A stretch of 64,000 nucleotides of DNA from Macrolepiota albuminosa (taxonomy: Eukaryota; Basidiomycota; Agaricomycetes; Agaricales; Agaricaceae). The notes beneath the pieces were generated by a model. That model was not told the DNA's origin, made no database searches, and saw nothing but the letters and a program-made list of their open reading frames with translations. This document shows positions 55,501 to 64,000 of this stretch, one piece after another. The stretch is taken from the NCBI GenBank assembly GCA_027475525.1, contig JAMWFC010000116.1, forward strand, positions 1,115,826 through 1,179,825, given 5' to 3'. Position 1 is the stretch's first letter. Each line of letters starts with the position of its first letter. The translations under genes were made by a program, and so were the position numbers.

Positions 55501-56638
55501 GGCTAAAGACTACAACGGAAGACTAACTATCATAGGGGCCCCTAAGGGCAGCACCAAAGCCGAAGAAGCCAAGACGCACAGGGAAAGAGTGAGTAACCTA
55601 GAAGGTGACGGCTCCAGGGTATGGGTATACTCAGATGGCTCAATGCGGGAAGAGGGACCTGGAAAGGTGGTCAAGAATACGGGCTGAGGGATCGTAGGAT
55701 ACCACTGAGGAAGAGAAGTGTTCTCGAGCAGGGGAGGCATGGGCCACTGTGCAGAAGTATACGACGCTGAGCTGGTTGGGCTGTCGCAAGCGGTGGCAGC
55801 AGCCATAAGGTACACGGGGAGACACGAACAGGTAAAACACGTACACATATTTGCTGACAACACAGCAGCGGTGACGTCGATCTACGGACCGAAGCCAGCA
55901 CCGGGCCAGAGACAGATGATCAGGACCACCAACCAGGTGGACGCATTCCTGCAGGGTAACGACGAACGAACACTCAGCGTGGAGTGGTGCCCAGGCCACA
56001 AAGATGTGGTAGGCAACGAGCGCGCAGATGAAGAGGCAAAGAAGGGGACGGAACTATGGGCACAGGACTTCACGACGATGACCAACGCAAAGAGAAGGAC
56101 GAAAGAGGACGCGCTCAGGAGATGGAAGGAGGAATGGCAGAGGGCGCCGCCCACGGGAGGATTCACAGTCGCCAATAGGTTGTGCCCTAGATGGAAGCCG
56201 AGAGAACACGTAGTCCACACCCCCAGGGAGGTGTTCGGAAGGCTTACACAATGTCGAACGAAGCATGCATTCATAGGTGAGTACTACGCTAAATTTGTAC
56301 CTAACGAACCAGTAGGTTGCCCTTGCGGAGAGCGGTTCCAAACGCGAGAACATATAATACAAGCATGCCCAAGATATGAGGAATACCGACACATCCTAAG
56401 GGAAGCGGACGAACGGTTGGAACTGGGGGAACTGCTGGGTACGAAGGAGGGACTGGAGGCCATGGCAAAGTTCCTGGAGAAGACAGGTGCATTCTCGAAG
56501 ACGGGAAGAAGAAGATACCAAAAAACGACGCCTACAATCGATGACGTAGAAAACGAGGAAGAGGAAGAGGGATGGTGGAGGCGGATGGAAGGGGAGGGAG
56601 GGGACCCCCCCGAGTGGGTTGGGGAGGAAAGGGGTTAG
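52556..56638 (+). pseudogene. LINE ORF2: endonuclease-RT-RNase H, two TGA stops in RNase H
   Basis: One frame of 1361 codons. It starts with the exonuclease-endonuclease-phosphatase type endonuclease (residues 1-240: TEPWWG, SGDWNQHH, SDHFALKW). The reverse transcriptase follows (about 440-760: FDISGFFDNVNHARL, GIPQGSPVSP, and the catalytic YIDD near 706), then a thumb/linker. RNase H begins at WVYSDGSM (about 1022) and includes FADNTAAV and VEWCPGHKDVVGNERADEEAKK. A Cys/His cluster CPCGERF...H...C follows RNase H. TGA codons at 55685 and 55706 interrupt only RNase H. Both can be read as CGA arginine codons changed at CpG. Without RNase H the 1043-aa product could still have endonuclease and RT activity. 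Confidence 0.9.
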
Positions 56639-57082
56639 GAGAGGCGAGAGGAAGGATTGGACAAGGAGAGGTGGAGGCAGTAGAGGTTAGGAGGGCAGAG
56701 AATGTAAGGACACATTGCAGCAGCGACGTTGAGGCCGAGCTGGGAACGCACACCGCGAGTAGTCAAGGCGACTCGTGTACGCGCACACGACGGGTGGACA
56801 CAAGAATCGACCAGGCCCACCGGGCCTCACCACTGATCATGACACCGCAAGACCCCCCCACACACGTCACACCAGGAGGAGTACGCGACGCACCCCAGTA
56901 CATCAGAAGAGCTGCCAAAGACAATATGAAGAGAATTCTACATCACAACATTACGATACACGATCGCACATAGACAGTCCGCACTTAACACACCAGGAGT
57001 AGGTTACGTAGTAGAACCTACCCCCGCCTCTTAGCCCTGCATAGTGGCTTGCCGGCGGTATAATCACAACTCATTCATTCAT
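56639..57082 (+). other. LINE 3' untranslated region
   Basis: GA-rich then mixed sequence ending in a conserved block (about 57029-57062) and an ATTC-type tail. The conserved block is also found inverted at 62883-62925. Confidence 0.75.
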
Positions 57083-57096
57083 TCCTGGTACCTCGG
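57083..57096 (+). repeat. Right target-site duplication of the LINE
   Basis: TCCTGGTACCTCGG, identical to 50646-50659 and directly after the ATTC-type tail. Confidence 0.92.
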
Positions 57097-58642
57097 CGTC
57101 TGTTTTTTTGTTTTGTTGTTTCTGGCATATCTGCTTCCGTTCCCTCTCAGGCACCACGGCGGACGTGTGTCGGAGTTTTTGACAACTGTCTTTTACCTTG
57201 TTTTTTTTTTCTCTTCTTCTTCTTCTTCGTAGGTTCGTTCCTCGCGCACGCACGACGAAAACAGCGGATTGTTATTCTGGGTAGATGCGGTCGGTGGAGC
57301 ATGTGATGAATCGCACCGAGTCCCGAGTCCCGAGCTTTGTTCGGGTCTGTCAAGTTGCTTTCTTTTTTTTTTTTCGTGGAGCGGATCATTGTATGCTCGA
57401 ATGGCGTCGGACGCCTGGAGACGGGTTATCTGTCATTCACGCGTTGGAGATTCATAATTGGGCTGTCACTTGTTGCCACCACATGAGCTAAAAAAGATTG
57501 ACTTGGTGTACAAAAGAAAAAAAAAGAATTTGACGTAAACTTTATCAATCTTTTGTTTTTTTCTTCTCTTTTCTTCCGGTTTGCTCGCAAGATGTTATTT
57601 CACGCGTTATGATCGTCGTTTTTTTCTTGGGTATCACGACGTGATCTACGTATACGAGGGGGTTGGGAGACAGATGCGACATAATCTCTTTTGTTCCCCG
57701 ATTGACTCGGAATGCATATGTGCAAACCGAACTGGCAAGTTCCGCGTGCGTACTTGCCATATACTCCCGAGATCGTCGCAAAACCACCTTGCAAGTGAGT
57801 CCTCGACGAGAGAGTTACATATTCGAGTGCGTGCTCGGTGCCGGGGGGGGGGGTTTGAACGCGAAAGGCAACGTGCCTTGTTACTCATAGGGACATGGGT
57901 GTACCATGCACGATCGCTGAACCCTCGATCGTACGTCGTGGCCATGCGGCGTCTCGAGCGAGGGTACCTAGAGCTAAATTACTATGTAGGACAAGGAGAC
58001 GGGTACCTAATTATGTACACACTATCTACATAGCAGAGGGAGTGACTGGCCTTGGAGTTGAACATGAACCCTCGGGGTGTGGGGATTACGTTGTTGCTGA
58101 AAAGGGAGAGAGAGGATACGTTTGGGTATCACAGAGAAGGCACGGGAGAGTCTGGATGTTGTTGTGCTGGGTGCTAGAACGGCAGAGGAAATAAAAGCTA
58201 GGGGATGCTGCAATGATCGGCGATTACGCTCAAGATTCAGGGTCGTGAGGATGGCGTCAGTAAAAAAAGAAAGGAAAGCCTCGGGGGCAGTAGCCGGGGG
58301 ATTGGACAGAGGAGTGCTGTTTATCTGACATGGATGGTTATGATTAGGGTTATGCTCGTGCACGTTTGTTGGACGGGAGGGTTGGGTGTGTGTGGGGGGA
58401 CTTGGTGGCGTACATGACTGGGTGAAGGATGACGCTGAGCGGACCGGAAGCCGAATGATTGGATGGGCCGCCGGAGAGGATTATCACGGGGGGACATGGA
58501 TGTGCAATGATTGATGCACGGAGAAGGAGGACTTGGCAAGGACACGAGGGAATGATGTTTACGTGTAATGGATGATTGCGATTGGATCTGAGATCGCGGG
58601 ACATAAGTAAATTTCTAGCGCACGTCGGCTCAGAACGCAGCC
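57097..58642. other. Long upstream region of the HSF-type gene
   Basis: About 1.5 kb with no supported gene; several mid-length ORFs on both strands look like chance frames. It contains pyrimidine runs (T9-T11), a run of 11 G (57843-57853) and CCATC/GGATGG-type short repeats close to the start codon. No clear heat-shock element array was found. Confidence 0.4.
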
Positions 58643-60914
58643 ATGAACAGCGACTATCCTCAGCGTCCCCAGTGGCCCAGTCACCTCCTCCCCCAGCAGG
58701 ACTACGCTGCCTTTTACTCCCGCCACGACTCGGCCCGCCCCTCCGCCCCCTCGTCCCTCGCACTCAACCTCTCCTCCCTCTCTGTCACGTCCCCGCCCTG
58801 TCCCTCTCCCCAGCCCGCCCTCGAGCCCTCGACTCCCGTCAGTCCCTCTGTCTACCCGCCCCAGCAGTACCAGTTCGACCCTGCATACGACGACCACCCC
58901 GCCTACGACAACCGTCGCACCCCCGGTCCCTCCAGGTCCTCCTCCGCGACCTCCTCCTCCTCCCACCTCGCCCGCAAGCGCTCCTTCTCCAGCACCCCCG
59001 TCCTCGAGGAGGAGAACCTCCTCTATGACGAGGCCCGCGATGCCCCCATGGAGCTCGCGTCCTCCCAGCAGTACGACGACATCGACATGCGCTACTCCAG
59101 CAGCACCGCCGGCACCGCAAACGGCAGTCCCATCGACGGCAGCGACGGCACCTCCAGCGCAGACACTGACGCTGCCGTCATGGGCGCCGTCTCTGCCGTC
59201 GGGGGCAACATGAACGTGCTCGGCAAGCCGTTGGCCACCAACAACTTTGTCACAAAGCTATATCAGTATGTGTCTGCCCTCTCTCACGTCCCCCCCCTCA
59301 CGCGCGCCCACAGAATGATCAACGACGCCAAGTCGGCCCACTATATTGCGTGGACTGAGCTCGGCACCTCGTTTGTCGTCTCCAACGTCGGCGAGTTCAG
59401 CCGCAGCATCCTCGGCTCGCATTTCAAGCACAACAATGTACGTTACTGCCTGCTGCACAGCATCTGTCAATAAACCGTGACTAGTTCTCGAGCTTTGTGC
59501 GTCAACTGAACATGTACGGCTTCCACAAAATCAACCGGGTTTGTCGGCGCGCTGACTCTGATGACTGACTGACTGACTGACTTTGGGGACAGACACCGCG
59601 TGCACAGCGGACGTCGACAGACGCACAGACCTGGGAGTTTTCGCACCACAAGTTCCTGCGGGGACGGCCGGATCTGCTGGACGAGATCAAGCGCAAGGCG
59701 TTGGAACCTGATCCCGCGATGAAACACCGTGTAGAGCTGCCTGGCGAGGTGCGTGCGTTACGTCTGCGCGTCTCTTGCGCCCGATCGCCCTGCGCGGTCT
59801 CCCCCGATCGCCCTTGTGATCGATCGTGACTCTTCTTCTCAGCTTGACCCTGCACATGATTTGCGTTCACTTGCTGACCCCGTGCCATCCTAGGTCGCCG
59901 CACAGCTCGGCGCAATGCGCGACGAGAACCGCCGTGTCTGGGAGCAGCTCAGTCTTGAGCGCAAACGCACTGACCGCCTCGTCTGTACTCTTCGCAGTCT
60001 CTGGGAGTTTGCTGCAACCAATATCGGTGGCCGTGCGTCTTTCTCTTTTGTCTTGTTCTCCCTCTCACATGCCCCTTGCAGTATCGCCCTTCCCCGACCT
60101 AAGTGACAACCCAAACATCTACGTCACCTCCCCCGGCCTACAGTCCTCTGTCAACCCCGCCTCGTCAGCCCCCACACCAGGCCGATTTGCGCCCCCGCCC
60201 CTCAGTATGAACAACGTCCACATGGGCAATCCCACGTCCCTCCATTCCATGCACAGTCCCAACAGCAACAGTCCCACCCAACCCGACTTTTCTGCGCCCC
60301 AGCAACAGGGCCAAGCTCCACAAGCCTCTTCTACCACCCCGGCTCCCGCTCTTTCCCGCCAACAGTCCTTCCAACACGTCTCATACCTCCGAGGTGATGC
60401 CTCGCCCCTTCCCACCTCGCCTGGCTCATCCACTATGGAGATCTACGAAGAATCAGACGCGCCCTCACAAACACGTGGATCCACAAAACGCCAGCGCATA
60501 TCTGCCGACGATGATCTCCATCCCCACCCGCACGCACACTCACACGCGACGCACACACACATGCATGGGTCCGCCCCCCCTTCGGCGCACACGGACATTC
60601 CCCCGCCACCCTCGTCGCTCTCCTCGCCTGGGCAGTCGCTCCCCCGCCGGCCAAGTCGCGCACGCAGCGATAGTGCCCCGCTCGGGTATGGGTTTGGGAG
60701 CATGGGCATGGGCTGGGCTGGCGCCGGTCGCCCGAGGAGCGGCAGTGCGAGGGGTGTTGGCCTCGGCGTGCCGAATATGAGTATGACGAATGGTAATATT
60801 GGCCCGAGGGGCGTGGGTGTGGGCATGGCAACGGGCGCTGGCGCCCAGACGGGGTTGGGGTTGGGAGCGTTGGGTGTGCAGAGTACTGTTGGGGCTTCGA
60901 CGGTGGGGAGATAG
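58643..60914 (+). CDS. HSF-type transcription factor, 642 aa, six exons
   Basis: Exons 58643-59265, 59314-59437, 59485-59538, 59593-59748, 59894-60032 and 60082-60914 total 643 codons; introns are 48, 47, 54, 145 and 49 bp. An N-terminal Ser/Pro-rich activation-like region (1-195) precedes the heat-shock-factor DNA-binding domain (about 199-300: [69 protein letters not shown]). A coiled coil for oligomerisation follows (about 320-365, AQLGAMRDENRRVWEQLSLE), then a long Pro/Ser/His- and Gly-rich tail. It binds heat-shock elements as an oligomer in the nucleus. Whether it is the single HSF1 or a paralogue cannot be told here. The recognition helix is encoded mainly in the 54-nt third exon. Confidence 0.92.
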
Positions 60915-62882
60915 GAGATTAGGTGTGTGTGGAAGGGAGATCTGCCTTGGCGTATCGCGCTGCCACGACGCGAGCAAGAAAAAAAAAGAAACATTCATGC
61001 GAACATTGGATACCCCGCTTCGTGGTTTTCACCTTTTATTTGTCTGCTTTTCTTTTTTTTTTTTTTCTTCACGTTTGTCTTGTTTCGCTGTTCTTTGTTC
61101 TTGCGCTCTTCCTGCCATCTGTGTCTCTCGTCGGTCTCTGCTCCATCTCTCCATCTCTCCATCTCCATCTGTGCTATCATATGTACAACCCAACCCCATA
61201 GAGCTGCTTTCCTGCTTCACGCCTACACACCATACATATATACATACATACCATTTGTAGCGGTCAAAAACTACACCAAAGCAAAACCAACTTTAACCTT
61301 TCCTTGATTTTTTCTTTTTCTTTTTCTCCCCCTCCCTCATTCCCTCCCTCCTTCATCCCCTTCCCCTTTCCCCTTTCTCCTTTCCCCTCACTACACTGTG
61401 TCTTTCTTCCTTCTGCTATCCATGCTGTTCAACGCACAACGTCCCATCGATTGCTTTTTTTTTTCGTTCCCCTTCCCACCCCATCGACCAGCAACCAACT
61501 CCGTACTTGCCCCCGACCCCGAGTTCAACTTCGACTTGTAGTAGTAGTTGTACATAGTACCAGATTTTTTTTTGTATACCCCCCCACCCTCCCTGATTTT
61601 ATCTGTTTCATTAACCCCCCCGCCACCCACCCACCCGTGATGTAGAAATACGCTACGCAGATCGCGTCAGACGTCGAAAAAAGTGAGGTGGTTTTGGTTG
61701 TTTTTGTCATTACGTTGCATTGCATTGGACATGGGCGTGATGTGATGTGATGTGATATGACATGATGCTACCTCCATTACTCCATTACTCCTCGTTTGCT
61801 TGATGCTTGATGGTGTTTCTTGTTTTTTTTTTCTTTTTCTTTTTGTTGTTTTGTTGTTTTCTTGTATAGCTTTGAGTCTCTAGTGTGTTTTATATACCCA
61901 TACCCTGACCTGGTTTTTATGGACTTGTGTGTTTCGAATTCACGTATGTAGGATTGAAATTGATTGATCGCTCCGGGCTTGGAGCTGCGGTGGCGGACGA
62001 CGGTGGACGGTGGACGGGGTGCCGCTGATGGGTGATGGGGGTGCCGGTGATGGGTGATGGGGATGGGGATGGGTAACGAACGGGTAAGCAAGGAGGCGCC
62101 GCGCCGCGCTGCGCAGAGTTTACGACGTGATCGGGGTTCGGGGGGTTTATTTTGAATGCATACATGCTAGTGTATCCGATTATATATATCTTTCTTTGAT
62201 TGCTTTTTCAACGCAGAGCAGAGCAGGGTGTTTACGAATTCGAACCTTGCGTTGCGAGCTCCTACTTTGACGAGTGGGGTTTTTTTGATTTTTTTTTTTT
62301 CTTTTGTGGGCTTTTTGGTTTGTATCTTGATCTGGACCCCTCGAGCTCCTCAGCCTCCCCATCAGATCAGTGAGTACTGATGTACTTATGTAGATGGTTT
62401 GGTCGACTGTGTTTGTGTTGTTTTTATCATTTCATTTTTATCATGATGGTGTGAGTCAATTGTCGTCGCGCTGTGTCAGCTGTGGTCGCAGTCGGACTGC
62501 ATATGCTCATGATGGAGACAGGACAAGAACAAGGACGAGGACAGTCCACTGCGGTCGTGGTGGCGTCTGATTTTTTACGTATGGGATATCCGGGATGTGT
62601 CCCATCGGGTCTGGTCTGTTCTGTGTTCTGGTCTCTTTTGTTGTGATTGTCGTGGATGCAGCTTGATGTATGTGACCGCGTATGACTCGTGTGGGCTCTG
62701 GTTACTAGGACTTACAACAACGTTCCTGCTAGGGACAGTTTTTTGTATAACCCCGGACGTTCATCTTTTGCCCTTTACCTTTAGGATTTTACTAGCTGGC
62801 TGTCATGAAAGCCGACGAATGGCTTTTTGGCTTTTTGGCTTGTACCTCTGATCTATGGAATAACTGAATGAAAGAACTCTGT
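60915..62882. other. Downstream region of the HSF gene, no gene seen
   Basis: T-rich and C/T-rich runs (61050-61070, 61300-61400) look like 3' untranslated and terminator sequence. A short GGTGATGG/GGACGGT minisatellite lies at about 61990-62080 and GATGT repeats at 61738-61760. No ORF with recognisable content. Confidence 0.45.
61990..62080. repeat. Short G-rich minisatellite
   Basis: Tandem GGACGGT units are followed by repeated GGTGATGG / GGGGATGG units, all on the plus strand. Confidence 0.6.
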
Positions 62883-62925
62883 TTATACCGCCGGCAAGCC
62901 ACGATACAGGGCTAAGAGGCGGGGG
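62883..62925 (-). repeat. LINE-type 3' end fragment, inverted
   Basis: The reverse complement matches the conserved LINE 3' block (CGCCTCTTAGCCCTG ... TGGCTTGCCGGCGGTATAA) with two differences. Sequence upstream of the block does not match the LINE, so it belongs to a different element sharing the 3' end, or to a short truncated copy. A TTTCATTCAG tail follows it on the minus strand. Confidence 0.75.
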
Positions 62926-64000
62926 GAAAGTATAACTCCACTCCGAAGATTTTGTGTGGCGAGTGTAAGGCGCGGTCATGTCGCGAATGGCTCAGGCTCT
63001 GATCTATTGATACGATCTGTTTTTCCCATGACTTCTGTCATATGGAATCATTTTAGCAGTCCCGGAAATGTCTACTGCGGTCCACGGGTAGCGTCTAATC
63101 TTACGTTACGCACGTTGTTACACCTGACATGAACTCCACTGGGTCTGCTCTTTGGGGTTTGCGATCATAGACATCAACGGCAGATAGGTTTTTTTTAAAA
63201 TCGAGTGCGCTGTCGTCTCTGCGGATGGTGGCTCGACGACCGTGGCTACTAGTATTTCCAATCACAAGGATCGTGGTTTGAATGCCGACATCTGTGATTT
63301 GGGGAGGTTCGTACATCACCCCGATGTTCTTTCGCCCCAGGGTGTTTCTTGTTTCCTATTTTTGGTCTCGTGCGGTGGAGTTCATCACCGTTTACCGCTG
63401 GGTATAGTACTTTGGATATCTTCTTCGCCAGCGCATCACTGTGGAGACTCTGTCATCGACGGTGGCGTCGTAAACCCTGTCACCCTTGCATCCTCCTCCA
63501 CTCGGGCATATTTTCTCCGTTTTTGGGCGTCGAAATCAAAACTGATCCGAGCGTGTCGGCGGAGCGCGCTGCACGTCTACTTTTACCATCATCAGCCATC
63601 AGCTTTGGATTTTATATTGTTCATGATTCGTATCATGTCAGACATATAACGGATCCTACCAAGAACTTCACAACCGTCTCCAATTGTCGTCGTCTTGTCA
63701 GATACAAGTGACCCGTACATAGCGCTCAATAGGTCTTCTTGACGACCCGACTCGGATATGGCTGATATTTGACTGTTTCTACGAATAAGCACGACAGTTT
63801 CTCTCGATCTCCTCGGAAACACAATACAAGTCACACTTCTTTCCGAGTCGCATGCTTCTACTCTCTCTCTCAGGTTTGGGGTGTTTACCATGTCCCACAC
63901 CGTCACATCATGCTCTCTCCAAATATAGTCTGCTCGTTCTCAAGCTACTAACAGAGGAAGGTGGATACGTTATAAAAATGTCCCGATGTCCGCGATAGGA
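62926..64000. other. No gene seen
   Basis: Short chance ORFs on both strands only; the part next to 62925 may be the body of the element whose 3' end is at 62883. Confidence 0.4.

Larger units (their letters stand above)
50660..57082 (+). mobile_element. Full-length LINE (Tad1-like), 6423 bp
   Basis: The element is bounded by a perfect 14-bp target-site duplication. It has a short 5' leader (85 bp), ORF1 with zinc knuckles, and ORF2 with endonuclease, reverse transcriptase and RNase H. The 3' end has a conserved stretch (CTTAGCCCTGC ... GGCTTGCCGGCGGTATAA) and a short ATTC-type tail (TCATTCATTCAT). Presence of RNase H and two ORFs fits the Tad clade of fungal LINEs. It is GC-richer than the transposons on the left. 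The exact duplication and the full length imply a young insertion, but ORF2 has two TGA stops in RNase H. Confidence 0.93.

Noticed and set aside
56572..56973. 133-aa ORF after LINE ORF2
   Set aside because: It overlaps the ORF2 end and the 3' UTR in another frame and has GA-rich low complexity; no evidence for a third LINE gene.
57581..58033. 150-aa ORF upstream of the HSF gene
   Set aside because: No recognisable motif, contains a G11 run, and overlaps several equally long ORFs in other frames; treated as chance.
1..64000. tRNA or rRNA genes
   Set aside because: No A-box/B-box pair with a cloverleaf or rRNA signature was recognised by eye; a tRNAscan run would be decisive and was not possible.

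Overview
The window looks like a chromosome segment of a mushroom-forming basidiomycete (Agaricomycetes). The evidence is short GT-AG introns of about 46-60 bp in every recognisable host gene, micro-exons down to 17 nt, and a transposon set typical of that class: Helitron, DIRS-type tyrosine-recombinase element, Copia, CACTA/EnSpm-like, and a LINE with an RNase H domain. No tRNA, rRNA or CRISPR array was recognised.

Layout. 1-37.3 kb is a transposon block. In order: the 3' part of an LTR-type element with two unrecognised ORFs (1-3518); a broken Cys-rich gene on the minus strand, cut by that LTR (3514-5187); CACTA/EnSpm-like remains (about 6.65-10.5 kb); a mosaic of dispersed repeats (10.5-15.4 kb); a dead Copia element on the minus strand with two 194-bp LTRs (15638-21115); a dead DIRS-like element with gag, RT-RNase H and tyrosine recombinase (about 21.3-25.7 kb); second copies of the earlier repeats (26.2-28.0 kb); a small spliced unknown gene (28675-28983); and a nearly intact Helitron (about 30290-37346). 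37.5-48.4 kb is a host gene island: AidB-like acyl-CoA dehydrogenase with two frameshifting indels, MFS transporter, pyridoxal kinase, a secreted Ser/Thr/Ala-rich protein, two doubtful small ORFs, and a HotDog thioesterase. A full-length LINE lies at 50660-57082, bounded by a 14-bp target-site duplication. An HSF-type transcription factor follows at 58643-60914, then about 3 kb with no convincing gene.

The host genes do not form a pathway; they are ordinary single genes. The best observations concern the transposons and the assembly. (1) The Helitron leader carries seven predicted mini-introns separated by 20-40 nt micro-exons, and its start codon appears only after splicing. (2) Premature stops in the Copia, DIRS and LINE frames are all TGA, as expected from CGA to TGA change at CpG. 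(3) Five perfect tandem duplications all have a period of exactly 77 bp, which points to k-mer overlap artefacts of assembly. Collapsing one of them restores the Helitron frame.
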